This document shows, one piece after another, positions 35,420 through 47,604 of a stretch of 64,000 bases of DNA. Location: contig NZ_CP071517.1 of assembly GCF_016613475.2 (NCBI RefSeq), positions 2,976,001-3,040,000 on the forward strand, read 5' to 3'. The DNA comes from Lysobacter arenosi. GTDB lineage: Bacteria > Pseudomonadota > Gammaproteobacteria > Xanthomonadales > Xanthomonadaceae. Each line of letters starts with the position of its first letter. Position 1 is the stretch's first letter. The notes below the pieces were generated by a model. It made no database searches. It had not been told where the DNA came from and was given only the letters and a program-made list of their open reading frames with translations. Both the position numbers and the translations under genes were made by a program.

Positions 35420-36934
35420 ATGAGCGATCGCATCCGCCACCCCGGCCTGCGTGACCGGCGCATGTCCGCCGCGCAGGCCGCCGCCCTGATCCGGCCCGGC
35501 ATGACCGTGGCGATGAGCGGCTTCACCGGCGCCGGCTATCCCAAGGCCGTGCCGCAGGCACTGGCCGCGCAGATCGAACAGGCACACGACGCCGGCGAAG
35601 CGTTCCGCATCAAGGTGCTGACCGGTGCGTCGACGGCGCCCGAACTCGACGGCGTGCTCGCACGCGCGCAGGGCATCGAACTGCGCCTGCCCTACCAGTC
35701 CGATCCGGCGCTGCGCGATCGCATCAATGCCGGCGAGCTGGACTACATCGACCTGCACCTCAGTCATGTCGCGCAGTACACCTGGTTCGGCTTCTACGGT
35801 GCGGTCGATGTCGCCGTGATCGAGGTCACCGCCATCACCGAAGACGGCCGGCTGGTGCCGTCGTCGTCGGTCGGCAACAACAAGACCTGGCTGGACCAGG
35901 CCGACAAGGTGATCCTCGAGGTCAACCGCTGGCAGCCGGAAGCGCTGGAGGGAATGCACGACGTCTACTACGGCACCGCACTGCCGCCCAACCGCAAGCC
36001 GATTCCGTTGCTGCATCCCGACGACCGCATCGGTGAGGCCTACCTTCGCTGCGATCCGGACAAGATCATCGCGATCGTCGATACCGACGCGCCCGACCGC
36101 AATTCGCCGTTCACTCCGCCCGACGCCGATTCGAAGCAGATCGCCGCGCACCTGCTGGACTTCTATGCCCACGAGGTCCGCCGCGGTCGGCTGACGCCGC
36201 AGCTTCTGCCGCTGCAGTCCGGCGTCGGCAACATCGCCAACGCGGTGCTGACGGGCCTGGCCCAGGCCGGTTACCGCGACCTCACCGCGTTCACCGAAGT
36301 GATCCAGGACGGCATGCTGGAGCTGCTCAAGAGCGGCGTGGTGCGCATGGCGTCGGCGACGTCGTTCTCGCTGAGCCCGGCCGGCATCGACGAGTTCCTC
36401 GCCCATCTCGACCACTACCGACAGCGCATCGTGCTGCGCACGCAGGAGATCTCCAATCATCCCGAGCTGGTGCGGCGCCTTGGCTGCATCGCCATGAACG
36501 GCATGATCGAGGCCGACCTCTACGGCAACATCAACTCCACCCACGTCGCCGGCACGCGGATCATGAACGGCATCGGCGGCAGCGGCGACTTCGCCCGCAA
36601 CGCCTACCTGTCGGTGTTCATGTCACCGAGCACGGCCAAGGGCGGACGCATTTCGTCGATCGTGCCGATGGCGAGCCACGTCGACCACACCGAGCACGAC
36701 GTGATGGTGGTGGTCACCGAACAGGGCCTGGCGGACCTGCGCGGTCTGGCGCCAAAGCAGCGGGCGCAGCGTGTGATCGATGCCTGCGCGCATCCGCAGT
36801 ACCGGCCGATGCTGCAGGACTACTTCGACCGCGCCAGCCGCGAAAGCTACGGCAAGCACACGCCGCATCTGCTGACCGAGGCGCTGTCGTGGCATCAGCG
36901 CTTCATCGAGACCGGTGACATGCGACTTTCATAG
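35420..36934 (+). CDS. Acetyl-CoA hydrolase/transferase family, succinyl-CoA:acetate CoA-transferase-like
   Basis: A 504-residue family I CoA-transferase, probably moving CoA between succinyl-CoA and acetate. The catalytic glutamate is likely Glu293 in FTEVIQDGM, and the CoA-binding loop GIGGSGDFARNAYLS lies near 383-397. The length matches Cat1/AarC-type enzymes. Such enzymes scavenge acetate or bypass succinyl-CoA synthetase in the citric acid cycle. No partner subunit is encoded nearby, which fits the single-chain type. The assignment as transferase rather than hydrolase is inference from length and motif. Confidence 0.88.
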   Translation: MSDRIRHPGLRDRRMSAAQAAALIRPGMTVAMSGFTGAGYPKAVPQALAAQIEQAHDAGEAFRIKVLTGASTAPELDGVLARAQGIELRLPYQSDPALRDRINAGELDYIDLHLSHVAQYTWFGFYGAVDVAVIEVTAITEDGRLVPSSSVGNNKTWLDQADKVILEVNRWQPEALEGMHDVYYGTALPPNRKPIPLLHPDDRIGEAYLRCDPDKIIAIVDTDAPDRNSPFTPPDADSKQIAAHLLDFYAHEVRRGRLTPQLLPLQSGVGNIANAVLTGLAQAGYRDLTAFTEVIQDGMLELLKSGVVRMASATSFSLSPAGIDEFLAHLDHYRQRIVLRTQEISNHPELVRRLGCIAMNGMIEADLYGNINSTHVAGTRIMNGIGGSGDFARNAYLSVFMSPSTAKGGRISSIVPMASHVDHTEHDVMVVVTEQGLADLRGLAPKQRAQRVIDACAHPQYRPMLQDYFDRASRESYGKHTPHLLTEALSWHQRFIETGDMRLS

Positions 36935-36942
36935 CCGCACCG

Positions 36943-37626
36943 TCACTTCAGCGGATTCGCCGCCCGCAGGTAAGCCGCCAATCCACGCTCCTTGCTCTCC
37001 ACGAACGTCTCGCCCGTAGGCGAATAGTCGACGATCCGGTCCGGCCGGAAGTTGCGGAAGTCCTCGCGTAGCCGGCACCACGCGCCCAGCGTCCAGCTGC
37101 CTCCCCAGAACGCCAGGCACAACGGTTCGATCTCGCGCTCGCTGGCACGGGCATCGTTGTCGCGATAGCGCATGCGCAGCACCTGCGCGCTGGTGACGGC
37201 CGCATGCAGGTCGTCGATCAGCCCGCTGTTCTCCAGTCGATCGACTTCCGGCGCGAAGATGCGCGTGCGTTCACTGCGCTCGCGCAACTCCGGCGGCAGT
37301 ACCGCCTCGATCTTCAGCAACGCCGCAGCGGCTTCGCGGCCCAGACGCACACCGCCGAAGGCACGGACGAATCGCGTGCCGACCACCAGCGCTTCGAGCT
37401 CGTCGGCGGTGAACATCAGCGGCGGGATGTCGGAGCCCTTGCGCAGCATGTAACCGACGCCGGCTTCGCCTTCGATCGGCACACCGGATCGCTGCAGGTC
37501 GGCAACGTCGCGGTAGACCGTGCGCAGCGACACGGCCAGGGTCTCGGCCAGTCGTTGTGCGGTGAGGGCAGAGCGGCGTCCACGCAGGGCATGGATCAGC
37601 AGGAAGAGACGGTCGGCGCGGCGCAT
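36943..37626 (-). CDS. YafY-type HTH regulator with WYL domain
   Basis: A 227-residue protein with an N-terminal DeoR-like HTH ([37 protein letters not shown]) and a WYL domain (about 135-220, [38 protein letters not shown]). WYL regulators often sense nucleotides or small ligands. It lies 8 bp from the convergent CoA-transferase end and has no obvious partner. Confidence 0.9.
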   Translation of the reverse strand: MRRADRLFLLIHALRGRRSALTAQRLAETLAVSLRTVYRDVADLQRSGVPIEGEAGVGYMLRKGSDIPPLMFTADELEALVVGTRFVRAFGGVRLGREAAAALLKIEAVLPPELRERSERTRIFAPEVDRLENSGLIDDLHAAVTSAQVLRMRYRDNDARASEREIEPLCLAFWGGSWTLGAWCRLREDFRNFRPDRIVDYSPTGETFVESKERGLAAYLRAANPLK

Positions 37627-37714
37627 GCGGCATGATCGCCTGCCGCCGCGTCCGGCTCAATGTGCCGCTCGGTGCGAGTTAGCGATATCACCGGCGGATT
37701 TGCTACAGCATGTC

Positions 37715-39151
37715 TCATATGCGCAACTCCGACCGCGGCGTCGGCGCCAGCCGCAGTCGTTGCGGCGGTTGCCTGAGTCCATCGAGCAACGCCTGCGCCA
37801 CCGCGGTGTTCCACAAACCATCGGCCAGCAATGCCGACTCGTAGCGGTGATGGGCATCGACATCGGCGAAGCGCGCGAACCAGACCAGCACCGGTTCGCC
37901 TTCGCGCACCGGCAGGCGCGGGAATGTGTTCGGCGCCGCTTCGGTGATGTAGATACCGATGATCTCCGCCCCCGCGGCGCGAAGACGCGGCGCCATGTTC
38001 TGTTCGAACCTCGCGAGGAAGCCGGCGTCGGCCGCCGCATCGAGATGGCAGATGCCCGCTTCGACCAGGCCCTTCGACGTGGCCGCCTTTGCATCGGCGG
38101 AGCGCTCTGCACTATGCGGCAGCGCCGAGTCCGGCCGTGCCGGTCGCAACAGCAGCACGTCGTCGCTGTCGATCATGGTTGCGTTGGCCGCCTCGCGATG
38201 GCGCCCCCACGTCGGCCCGGAATAGAAGCCGTTCAGTGCCTCGGCGCGCACCTGCATGTCGGCGAATCCACGCATCCAGACAAATCGGTCGTCCTGGTCG
38301 AGGTCGCGGAACTGCCCGATCACATGCATGCCAACCGCCTCCTGCGGCTCGATGAATTCGCGTTCGAACAGCTCGACCAGTTCATCGCGTCGACCCGGTC
38401 GCAGCGTGTACTGGCGCAGTTCGATCACGCCGTCGTCGTGCAACAGATGCCCTTGCTCGTCGGTACGGCGGAACCACATGTGCCAGTTGGTTTCCCAGCT
38501 TTCGCCCTGGTCCGGCGAGAACGCCTGCTGCCAGTGCGCGGTGTTGGCGCTGACCTGGTTCCAGATGAAACGCACCTGCACCGGCCTGCCCGCGTGCTCG
38601 GCCAGGCCGAGGAAGGTGCCGGTGCCATGGTCGAAGTGACCGACCATCGGCGGCTCGAGACGGCCATCGTGATTGCCGGCCCAGTAGATGCTCCACTGCC
38701 GCGATTCGGGGCTGAACAGGCGCAGGGTCATGCCGATGAAGCGCTCCGCGGAACCGGGACGCTGCCAGTCACTGACGAAGTCGTCGACATTGCCGATCCC
38801 GCCGAGCATCGGCTGGCACCACTGGCTGGCGCCGAAGATCTCCCAGTCACCGGGTCCGGGATTGCCCGAGCTCTCCAGTCGGCGCTTCAGGCGCTCGTTG
38901 CGGATCTGCCACTGGCCGTGGAGGAAATCGAAGTCGTGGCGGCCGTCGCCGGCGGCGCCCGCGGTCGCAGCGGGTGTCGCGGTCCGGGACGGACGGGCCA
39001 CCGCGCGCAGCGGCAGCAGCACCATCGCTTGGGCGCTGGCGGCCAGCTGCAGCAGCAGGCGACGGTAGCGGTCGACCGCCCTGGCGCCGGGAGCGCCGTG
39101 ACGGTTGGCGGTACTGGGGGCCGTCCTGCTGGCCATTTCGTTGTTTCTCAT
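37715..39151 (-). CDS. NIPSNAP-domain protein with N-terminal DUF1579-like domain
   Basis: A protein of about 478 residues. An N-terminal segment with arginines and a hydrophobic stretch ([17 protein letters not shown]) may be a signal or anchor. A first domain starts [16 protein letters not shown] and resembles lipocalin-like DUF1579 proteins. A NIPSNAP domain follows ([38 protein letters not shown]), and the last 120 residues look like a second ferredoxin-like barrel. The function is unknown. The ATG at 39151 has GGAG eight bases upstream; 39136 and 39178 are alternatives. Confidence 0.75.
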   Translation of the reverse strand: MRNNEMASRTAPSTANRHGAPGARAVDRYRRLLLQLAASAQAMVLLPLRAVARPSRTATPAATAGAAGDGRHDFDFLHGQWQIRNERLKRRLESSGNPGPGDWEIFGASQWCQPMLGGIGNVDDFVSDWQRPGSAERFIGMTLRLFSPESRQWSIYWAGNHDGRLEPPMVGHFDHGTGTFLGLAEHAGRPVQVRFIWNQVSANTAHWQQAFSPDQGESWETNWHMWFRRTDEQGHLLHDDGVIELRQYTLRPGRRDELVELFEREFIEPQEAVGMHVIGQFRDLDQDDRFVWMRGFADMQVRAEALNGFYSGPTWGRHREAANATMIDSDDVLLLRPARPDSALPHSAERSADAKAATSKGLVEAGICHLDAAADAGFLARFEQNMAPRLRAAGAEIIGIYITEAAPNTFPRLPVREGEPVLVWFARFADVDAHHRYESALLADGLWNTAVAQALLDGLRQPPQRLRLAPTPRSELRI

Positions 39152-39316
39152 TGCGGCGCTCCAGCCGTGGGTGCCCATCGCACCAGTGCAGCTTGCGACC
39201 GGGCTGCTGCCAGCCTCCTGTCAGCAGGCGCGAAGGCGAAACAGGCTCGCCGACATGCCACCGCGACTGCCGCATCGGCGACAATGGCGCCCCCGTTGCC
39301 GCTGCCCGCCGTGCCC

Positions 39317-40375
39317 ATGTCGAACTCAATGCCGCAATCCATCTCCCTGACCCGCTACCTGATCGAGGAGCAGCGCGCCGGCCGCATCAATGCCGATGCC
39401 CGCCTGCTGATCGAAGTGGTCGCCCGTGCCTGCAAGACCATTTCCATCGCGGTCGGCAAGGGCGCGCTCGGCGGTGTCCTTGGCGATGCCGGCACCGCTG
39501 GCGAGGCCAGCATGAATATTCAGGGCGAGGCGCAGAAGAAGCTCGACGTGCTGTCGAACGAGATCCTGCTGGAAGCCAACGCCTGGGGCGGCCACCTCGC
39601 CGGCCTGGCGTCGGAAGAGATGGACACCTCGCAGCCTATTCCCGACGTCTACCCGCGCGGCAACTACCTGCTGCTGTTCGATCCCCTCGATGGCAGTTCC
39701 AACATCGACGTGAACATCTCCGTCGGCACGATCTTCTCGGTGCTGCGCTGCCCCGAGGGCGTCACCCAGGCGCAGGACGAGCATTTCCTGCAGCCGGGCA
39801 CCGCCCAGGTTGCGGCCGGTTACTGCACCTACGGCCCGAGCACCATGCTGGTGCTGACGATCGGCAACGGCACGCATGCCTTCACACTCGACCGCGAGGT
39901 TGGCAGCTTCGTGCTGACCACGCGCGGCATGCGCATCCCGGACGAGACCAAGGAGTTCGCGGTCAACATGTCGAACCAGCGCTTCTGGGAAGCGCCGATG
40001 CAGCACTACGTCGGCGACCTGCTCAGCGGCAAGGAAGGCCCGCGCGGCAAGGACTTCAACATGCGCTGGGTCGCCTCCATGGTCGCCGACGTGCACCGCA
40101 TCCTTACCCGTGGCGGCATCTTCAGCTATCCGCTCGACAGCAAGTGCGCGGCCAAGGGCGGCAAGCTGCGCCTGATGTACGAAGCCAATCCGATGAGCCT
40201 GCTGGTCGAGCAGGCCGGTGGCGCCGCCAGCACCGGTCGCCAGCGCATGCTCGAAGTGCAGCCGACCGGTTTGCACCAGCGCGTTCCGGTGTTCCTCGGC
40301 TCGAAGAGCGAAGTCGAGGCGGCGGTGCGTTACCACCGCGAGCACGACGAGACGAGCGACACGAAATCGGCATGA
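39317..40375 (+). CDS. fbp: Fructose-1,6-bisphosphatase class I
   Basis: Gluconeogenic enzyme hydrolysing fructose-1,6-bisphosphate. The 352-residue protein has the metal-binding signature [16 protein letters not shown] near 113-128, [15 protein letters not shown], and the substrate loop [11 protein letters not shown] with [20 protein letters not shown]. The length is standard. Two nearby ATGs, 39317 and 39329, are both possible starts. The gene runs divergently from the NIPSNAP gene. Confidence 0.95.
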   Translation: MSNSMPQSISLTRYLIEEQRAGRINADARLLIEVVARACKTISIAVGKGALGGVLGDAGTAGEASMNIQGEAQKKLDVLSNEILLEANAWGGHLAGLASEEMDTSQPIPDVYPRGNYLLLFDPLDGSSNIDVNISVGTIFSVLRCPEGVTQAQDEHFLQPGTAQVAAGYCTYGPSTMLVLTIGNGTHAFTLDREVGSFVLTTRGMRIPDETKEFAVNMSNQRFWEAPMQHYVGDLLSGKEGPRGKDFNMRWVASMVADVHRILTRGGIFSYPLDSKCAAKGGKLRLMYEANPMSLLVEQAGGAASTGRQRMLEVQPTGLHQRVPVFLGSKSEVEAAVRYHREHDETSDTKSA

Positions 40376-40679
40376 AGTGCTGCGTGACGTGCTGAATGCG
40401 AGTGCGGCGCCCTTGCGCGTCGCACTCACGAAGTTGAATCACGTTGGCGCGATTCGTGCCGGGAAAATGCGTGGTTTTTCGTATTCTTTTTGACCGTTCA
40501 TCGTCATCCCTGCCGTAAATAACACTGCGTATCCATGCGTGATGGCAGCATTCTGCAGCCACGGCAGGGCCCGTTAATGCATTTCGGACCGGCCCTCCGG
40601 GTTGCCACTCACGCGGCCCGACCCGGATTGTTCGAAATGCGCCAGCAGGTCCTGTCCGGCGACGGAGACGGAGACGGAG
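40376..40679. other. Intergenic region between fbp and the sigma-54 activator gene
   Basis: 304 bp without a credible gene. An imperfect stem GAGTGCG/CGCACTC (40400-40406 and 40421-40427) follows fbp but lacks a T run. A T-rich stretch with TTGACC at 40490-40495 and TAAATA at 40516-40521 could be promoter elements, though the 20-base spacing is too long. The end holds the GACGGA repeats. Confidence 0.5.
40661..40678 (+). repeat. Three GACGGA hexamers over the ribosome-binding site
   Basis: Three exact head-to-tail GACGGA copies end one base before the ATG of the sigma-54 activator gene (GACGGA-GACGGA-GACGGA-G-ATG). The GGAG elements that act as Shine-Dalgarno sites are part of the repeat. 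Gain or loss of a hexamer would change the number of ribosome-binding sites without shifting a frame. Confidence 0.8.
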
Positions 40680-42095
<1,416 letters not shown>

Positions 42096-42192
42096 GCGCC
42101 ATTGCCTGGACGGCGTCGCCTGAGCCGGGCGTGGCCCGTCGGCCCGGTGGCGTGCGAGGATGGCCACTGCCGCCGGATCCCCTGCCTCCCGC

Positions 42193-42933
42193 ATGTCCAG
42201 CCAACCCGCAGTTCCCGTCGCCGGCGAACACGCCCGGGACAACGACTTCATCGAGGTTTACCCGGACGCCCTCACCCGCGAACAGTGCGCGCAGCTGGTG
42301 GCGCGCTTCAGCGACAGCGGCGACACCGTTCCCGGGCGCGTCGGTGGTGGCGTGATGCCCGACCTCAAGGACAGCCGCGACCTGACCATCAGCGGGCGCG
42401 ACGGCTGGCGCGATGCCGAAACGCTGCTGAACCTGGCGGTGTTCCGCGGAGTCATCGCCTACCTGCGCCGTTACCCGCACACGCTGATCGCGCCGCTGAT
42501 GCTGGAAACGCCGGGCGCCGACGGCAAGAGCCATCGCCTCACGCCCGAGCGGATGGCGGCGATGGATGACGAGGACCTGGCACCTGTGATCAAGACGGTG
42601 CTGCGGCCGGGATCGATCAACCTGCAGCGCTACAGCGCCAATCGCGGCGGATATCCCTATTGGCACTGCGAGCTGTATCCGCGCGACCCGCGCGCGGAAA
42701 CGCTGCACCGGCACCTGCTGTGGACGATCTACCTCAACGACGAATTCGAGGAAGGCGAGACCGAGTTCCTCTACCAGCAGCGCAAGATCGTGCCACGCAC
42801 TGGCAGCATGCTGATCGCACCGGCTGCGTTCACCCACACCCATCGCGGCAACCGGCCCAAGGGTGGCGACAAGTTCATTGCGACCAGCTGGGTGTTGTTC
42901 CAGCGTGCGGAGCAGTTGTTCGGCGCAGGCTAG
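42193..42933 (+). CDS. 2OG-Fe(II) oxygenase-like protein
   Basis: A 246-residue protein with the double-stranded beta-helix pattern of 2-oxoglutarate/Fe(II) oxygenases. Likely iron ligands are His and Glu in YWHCELYP and a distal His in THTHRGN, followed by a basic residue region (RPKGGDKFIATSW) that could bind 2-oxoglutarate. Family relatives include prolyl-hydroxylase-like proteins. The HxE in place of HxD is less usual but known. The substrate is unknown. The ATG at 42193 is preferred to an in-frame one at 42160. Confidence 0.78.
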   Translation: MSSQPAVPVAGEHARDNDFIEVYPDALTREQCAQLVARFSDSGDTVPGRVGGGVMPDLKDSRDLTISGRDGWRDAETLLNLAVFRGVIAYLRRYPHTLIAPLMLETPGADGKSHRLTPERMAAMDDEDLAPVIKTVLRPGSINLQRYSANRGGYPYWHCELYPRDPRAETLHRHLLWTIYLNDEFEEGETEFLYQQRKIVPRTGSMLIAPAAFTHTHRGNRPKGGDKFIATSWVLFQRAEQLFGAG

Positions 42934-42945
42934 GGCGTTGTCGCG

Positions 42946-43380
42946 CTACGCAGTACGCGGGTGGTTCAGCACCAGCCAGTACAGACCGACCTGCTTGACC
43001 GCCCAGACGAACTGCTCGAAGTCGACCGGCTTCTGGATGTAGCTGTTGACGCCCAGCGCGTAGCTGGCTTCGACGTCGAACGGTTCGGCACTGGTGGTCA
43101 GCACGACCACTGGCAGCGTCCGCGTGGCTTCGTTGGCGCGCACCGCCTGCAGCACTTCGCGACCGTCGACCTTGGGCAGGTTGAGGTCGAGCAACATGAT
43201 CGAGGGCAGGTCCTCGGGGTCGCGATCGCTGTATTTGCCACGGGCGAACAGATAGTCGAGGGCTTCTGCGCCATCGCCGACGACCATCAGTCGGTTGGCG
43301 ATCTTGGCCTCGTCGAAGGCCAGCCGGGTCAGCTCGACATCGTCGGGATTGTCCTCGACCAGCAGGATTTCCTTGTGCAT
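42946..43380 (-). CDS. Single-domain response regulator (Rcp/CheY-like)
   Basis: A 144-residue receiver with no output domain: acidic residues VEDN (8-11), phosphorylated Asp65 in MLLDLNLPKVDG, Thr in VVLTTSA, and Lys in YIQKPVDF. The insertion ARGKYSDRDPEDLPS is typical of Rcp-type receivers encoded beside phytochrome-like kinases. Its ATG overlaps the TGA of the upstream kinase by one base, so it is the cognate partner. The output is presumably a protein interaction or a phosphorelay. Confidence 0.92.
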   Translation of the reverse strand: MHKEILLVEDNPDDVELTRLAFDEAKIANRLMVVGDGAEALDYLFARGKYSDRDPEDLPSIMLLDLNLPKVDGREVLQAVRANEATRTLPVVVLTTSAEPFDVEASYALGVNSYIQKPVDFEQFVWAVKQVGLYWLVLNHPRTA

Positions 43381-44513
43381 CAAATACCATCCTCCGCCGC
43401 GGTAACCGGCAACTCGAGGGTGAAGATGGCACCGGCTTCGGGCTGGGACTCGGCCCGGACGCTACCGCGATGTCGCTCTGCGATGCGTCGGGCGATCGCC
43501 AGCCCCAGACCGTGACCACCCCCCTGATCCGGTCCGTGCAGCCGCTGGAAAGGCTCGAACAGCTTGTGAGCATAACGCATGTCAAATCCGATGCCCTGGT
43601 CACGGATCTGCACCTGCAGCGTGTCGCCTTCGCGACAACCGCTGACATCGATGCGGATCGGCTCGCGTTCGCGCGAGAACTTCCAGGCGTTGTCCATCAA
43701 CTGCACCAGCAGCAGCTTGAGCAGGCGCTCGTCGCCCTCGACCTGCAGATCCGGTTGCACGCGGATCTCCGCGCGCCGTTGCGGATCGGCGTCCTGCAAC
43801 TCGGCTCCTACCCAGTCGGCCAGCAGGCTCAGGTCGACCGTGGTCGACTTCAGGTCGGCGCGGGTGACGTAGGACAGGTCGTTGAGTGACGTGAGCAGGC
43901 CACTCATTCGCGCGGCGGCAGCGCGGATGCGCGCGAGGTAATCGCGATCGGTGTCGTCGAGCCGTTCATTGGCGCGGTCGGCCAGTAGTGCCGAGAAACT
44001 TTCGATCGAGCGCAACGGCGCGCGCAGGTCGTGCGCGACCGCATCGGCGAACAGTTGCAACTGGCGGTTGGAGATGTCGCGCGCGGCGTGCTCGGCCTCG
44101 GCGCGCGATTCCAGCGCCAGCTCGGCGGCACGCTGCGCGCTGATGTCGCGCAACTGCACCAGCAGGTACAGCGGAGCGCCGAAATCATCGCGCATGACGG
44201 CGATGTTGATGTGCGCCCAGATGGTCTGGCCGCTGCGGTGCAGGTAGCGCTTCTGCGCATCGAGCACGGGAATGCTGCCGTCGATCAGGCCGCGCAGGTA
44301 GGACTGCGTGAGCGAGATGTCGTCGGGATGGGTGAAGGCAACAGTGGGGCGACCAACGACCTCCTGGGCGCTGTAACCGAACATGCGCTCGAATGCCGGA
44401 TTGACCTCGACCCAGTGTCCGTTCAGATCGACGATCGCCATGCCGACACCGGAGGCGGCCATTGCCAGCCGGAAGCGGTCGACTCCGGTTTCTTGGCCGG
44501 TGGTGTTGCTCAT
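43380..44513 (-). CDS. PAS-domain sensor histidine kinase
   Basis: A 377-residue soluble kinase with one PAS domain (about 12-130, VDLNGHWVEVNPAFERMFGYSAQEV, IWAHINIAVMRDDFGAPLYLL), a HisKA domain (DAVAHDLRAPLRSIESF, His near 160) and HATPase_c (LMDNAWKFSRE, DQGIGFDMRYAHKLFEPF, GGGHGLGLAIARRI). No membrane segment is seen, so it should act in the cytoplasm. The ligand of its PAS domain cannot be read. It is coupled to the single-domain receiver. Confidence 0.9.
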   Translation of the reverse strand: MSNTTGQETGVDRFRLAMAASGVGMAIVDLNGHWVEVNPAFERMFGYSAQEVVGRPTVAFTHPDDISLTQSYLRGLIDGSIPVLDAQKRYLHRSGQTIWAHINIAVMRDDFGAPLYLLVQLRDISAQRAAELALESRAEAEHAARDISNRQLQLFADAVAHDLRAPLRSIESFSALLADRANERLDDTDRDYLARIRAAAARMSGLLTSLNDLSYVTRADLKSTTVDLSLLADWVGAELQDADPQRRAEIRVQPDLQVEGDERLLKLLLVQLMDNAWKFSREREPIRIDVSGCREGDTLQVQIRDQGIGFDMRYAHKLFEPFQRLHGPDQGGGHGLGLAIARRIAERHRGSVRAESQPEAGAIFTLELPVTAAEDGI

Positions 44514-44818
44514 CGGAGGGGTGACTCTTGAACCTGCCGCAATGGCGAAGTGTATCCAACCCGATTGTGACGGGGTGGTGGACGGCTTGGGAAGCCAGCC
44601 TGTGTCGGCCGATCAAGCAAAGTGAGTGCAAGGACTTGCGACAGCCCCCTTCCTGCTGACGCGGTCCAGGCCGACCGACTGGGCCGCGACGGGCTTCACG
44701 GAATGCGTCTGCCAAGGTATCGGATGCGCCCGACGACACAGCGGGACTGGCGCGATAGCCGTGGTGAATTAGGCGCTGGCGCCGCGGTCGTCATTCACCC
44801 GTCACGCTTTGTCGACGA
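44514..44818. other. Intergenic region upstream of the PAS kinase
   Basis: 305 bp between the radical SAM gene end and the kinase start, both on the minus strand. I see no credible gene, no strong hairpin with a T run and no repeat. A short plus-strand open frame from 44622 has no ribosome-binding site and atypical codons. The kinase promoter is presumably here. Confidence 0.5.
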
Positions 44819-45907
44819 TCAGAACAGTTCGCCCTGCGCTGATGGCTTGCGCGGCGGCACGAACAACGACGTGTCCAGCGGCGGCAGGCGACCAAATCCG
44901 AGGCGCTTGTGCGCCTTGCGAAAACGCTGCTCGATCAGTTGCGCGAACGGTCCCTGGCCGTGCATGCGGGTGCCGAAGGCACTGTCGTAATCCTTGCCGC
45001 CGCGCATCTGCTGGATGAGGCTCATCACGTGCGCTGCACGCTCCGGGTAATGCAGCTGCAGCCATTCACGCCAGACCTGCTTGAGTTCGTGCGGAAGTCG
45101 CAGCAACACATGCCCGGCCGAGCCGGCACCGTGTTCGCGTGCAGCCTCGAGGATGTGCTCGATCTCGCGATCGTTGATCATCGGAATGACCGGGGCGACC
45201 ATCACGCCGACCGGTACTCCGGCATCGGCCAGGGTGCGCATGGCCTTCAGGCGCGAATGCGGCGCCGATGCACGCGGTTCCATGCGCGCCGACAGCTGGT
45301 TGTCGAGCGTGGTGACCGAGAAGTACACCGTCGCCAGCCCGCGTCGCGCCATGGGGGCGATCAGATCCAGGTCGCGGGTGACGGCGGCGTTCTTGGTGAT
45401 CAGGCTGAACGGATGCGAACAGGCCGACAGCAGTTCGATCAGTTCCCGGGTAATGCCATAGCGACGCTCGATCGGCTGGTAGGAGTCGGTGTTGATGCCC
45501 AGCGCGATGGGTTCGCAGCGGTAGCCCGGGCGGGCGAGTTCGGCCTGCAGGCGCTCGGCGGCGTTGGTCTTGGCGAACAGGCGCGTTTCGAAATCCAGGC
45601 CCGGCGACAGGTCGAGATAGGCATGCGATGGGCGCGCGAAACAGTACACGCAGCCGTGCTCGCAGCCGCGATAGGGATTGACCGACTGGCCGAAGGCGAT
45701 GTCGGGCGAATCGTTGCGGCTGATGATGCTGCGCGCGCGCTCCAGCGTGACCTGCGTCTGCGGTCGCGACGGTTCGGCGAGGTCTTCGTAGACCGAACCC
45801 CAACCGTCGTCCTCGCCGCGTGCGACCGTCACCGCGTAGCGGCCGTCGACCTGCGAGGCCGCGCCGCGACCCTTGATCGGTTGCTGGGCTTTACGGGCGT
45901 CGTCCAT
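44819..45907 (-). CDS. PA0069-family radical SAM protein
   Basis: A 362-residue radical SAM protein with the cluster-binding CX3CX2C motif CEHGCVYC (Cys82, Cys86, Cys89), SPL-like features (NPYRGCEHGC, SHAYLDLSPGLDF, ALGINTDSYQPIE) and the SAM-binding stretch ATVYFSVTTLD. It belongs to the PA0069 group, which is related to spore photoproduct lyase but has no assigned reaction. The length is standard and the frame intact. Confidence 0.9.
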   Translation of the reverse strand: MDDARKAQQPIKGRGAASQVDGRYAVTVARGEDDGWGSVYEDLAEPSRPQTQVTLERARSIISRNDSPDIAFGQSVNPYRGCEHGCVYCFARPSHAYLDLSPGLDFETRLFAKTNAAERLQAELARPGYRCEPIALGINTDSYQPIERRYGITRELIELLSACSHPFSLITKNAAVTRDLDLIAPMARRGLATVYFSVTTLDNQLSARMEPRASAPHSRLKAMRTLADAGVPVGVMVAPVIPMINDREIEHILEAAREHGAGSAGHVLLRLPHELKQVWREWLQLHYPERAAHVMSLIQQMRGGKDYDSAFGTRMHGQGPFAQLIEQRFRKAHKRLGFGRLPPLDTSLFVPPRKPSAQGELF

Positions 45908-46047
45908 GCCGCCGAGGGTACTGCGCCCGCGTCGCAGTGGCTGAGACCGCTCAGCGCATCGCTGGCATGTGCAGTGCCCGCGGCTTAGCCTAGGGCCGGC
46001 CTGCCGTTGTCTGGACAGGTACCTGACCAGACGAAGGAGCGGTTCCG

Positions 46048-47486
46048 ATGCTAGAAGCCTTGCAGGCGGCCTGGTCCACGTTGCTGGATGTCGAGCACCT
46101 GCGGCTTTATCTGGTGCTGGGTTGGATCGGTTACCTGGTGTGGCTGGGCCTGTGGATCGTGCTGCAGAAGCGCGAGCCGGTGGCGACGCTGAGCTGGCTG
46201 ATCAGCCTGGCGGCCCTGCCTTATGTCGGCTTCCTGATCTATTACTTCTTCGGTCCGCAGCGCATCCATCGACAGCGCCTTCGCCGCGGCCGCACACGCG
46301 CCACGCTGCAACCGCTTCCGGAAGGCCTTCACCCATCGCCCGAAGCCATCGAACTGGCGCGGCTGGCCCAGGGCCACCACCGGACTTCCTCCGATCACTG
46401 CCACGCGCGCGGAGCTGCTGATCGATGGCGCCGCCAAGTACACGGCGCTGCTGGCCGCGATCGCCTCGGCGCGCGACCACATCCACCTCGAGTACTACAT
46501 CTTCCTGCCCGACCGCACCGGCACTGCACTGCGCGATGCACTGGTGGAGCGCGCGCGCGCAGGCGTGCAGGTGCGATTGCTGCTCGACGCCGTCGGATCG
46601 GGCAAGACCAGGCGCCGCTTCCTGCAGCCGCTGGTCGAGGCCGGTGCCGAGGTGGCCTGGTTCCATCCGATGAAGATGTACTGGTTCTGGAAGCGGCCGT
46701 GGCTGAACATGCGCACGCACCGCAAGATCGTCGTGATCGACGGCCGGATCGGGTTCACCGGCGGCATCAACATCACCGACGACGAAGACGAGCGGCTGCG
46801 CAAGGACGCCTACCGCGACCTGCACCTGCGCCTGGAAGGCGACGTCGTGCGCGAGCTGCAACTGGTGTTCGTCGAGGACTGGGCCTACGCCACCGGGCAG
46901 CCGCCGATGCGCCTGCACAATCCGCCGCCGAAACCGGGCCCCATTTCGACGCAGGTCCTTGGTGTCGGGTCCGGACTCGGACTGGGAAGCGATCCACCGG
47001 CTGCACGTGTCCGCGATCCACTCGGCGCAGCGACGCGTGTGGCTGGTCACCCCTTACTTCGTGCCTGGCGAGGCCGCGCGGATGGCCCTGACGTCGGCGG
47101 CGCTGGGTGGCCTGGACGTGCGCCTGCTGGTGCCGAAGGTGTGCGACAGCAAGCTGGTCACCCTGGCGGCGCGGTCCTATTTCGACGAGCTGCTAGTCGC
47201 CGGCGTGAAGATCCACGAATACGGCCCGCGCATGCTGCACAGCAAGGCGCTGCTGTGCGATGACGACCTGGCGATCATCGGCAGCGCCAACTTCGACCAT
47301 CGCAGCTTCCGCCTGAACTTCGAGGTGTCGGTGATGTTCCGCGATGCCGGCGTGGGCGCGGAGCTGGCGCGGTTGATCCAGGGCGAGTGCAACCTGGCGC
47401 CGCGCGTACGCGACGATCGCGCCCGGCCGCTATGGGGCACGCGGGTGCCCGAAGCCCTCGCCCGGCTGGTTTCTCCGGTGCTGTGA
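46048..47486 (+). pseudogene. cls: Cardiolipin synthase, two frameshifts
   Basis: Phospholipase D-superfamily enzyme joining phosphatidylglycerols into cardiolipin. Three consecutive frames together give one full protein of about 480 residues. The first has two membrane helices (LYLVLGWIGYLVWLGLWIVL, LSWLISLAALPYVGF). The second has the first HKD motif HRKIVVIDGRIGFTGG. The third has the second, HSKALLCDDDLAIIGSAN. The joins need removal of one base near 46384 (GGACTTCC) and one T in CCTTGG at 46957-46962. Both catalytic motifs and all flanking sequence are preserved, so two independent recent indels or two consensus errors explain it. Confidence 0.87.
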
Positions 47487-47604
47487 ACAACGGCGCGCAG
47501 CCGCTGACCGGCGGTCGCCGCGGGCCGGCAATCGGACGATGCCGCCGCGGCGGTGCAGGCTAAACTGCCGTCGCCGTCGAAATCCCATACGGAGCATCGC
47601 CCCA

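Noticed and set aside
40400..40427. Stem GAGTGCG/CGCACTC after fbp as a terminator
   Set aside because: The loop is 14 bases long and no T run follows on either strand.
40490..40521. TTGACC and TAAATA as a promoter for the sigma-54 activator gene
   Set aside because: The spacing of 20 bases is outside the working range; kept only as a note in the intergenic entry.
44622..44990. A 122-codon plus-strand frame in the gap after the radical SAM gene
   Set aside because: It overlaps the 3' end of the radical SAM gene on the other strand, has no ribosome-binding site and an atypical composition.
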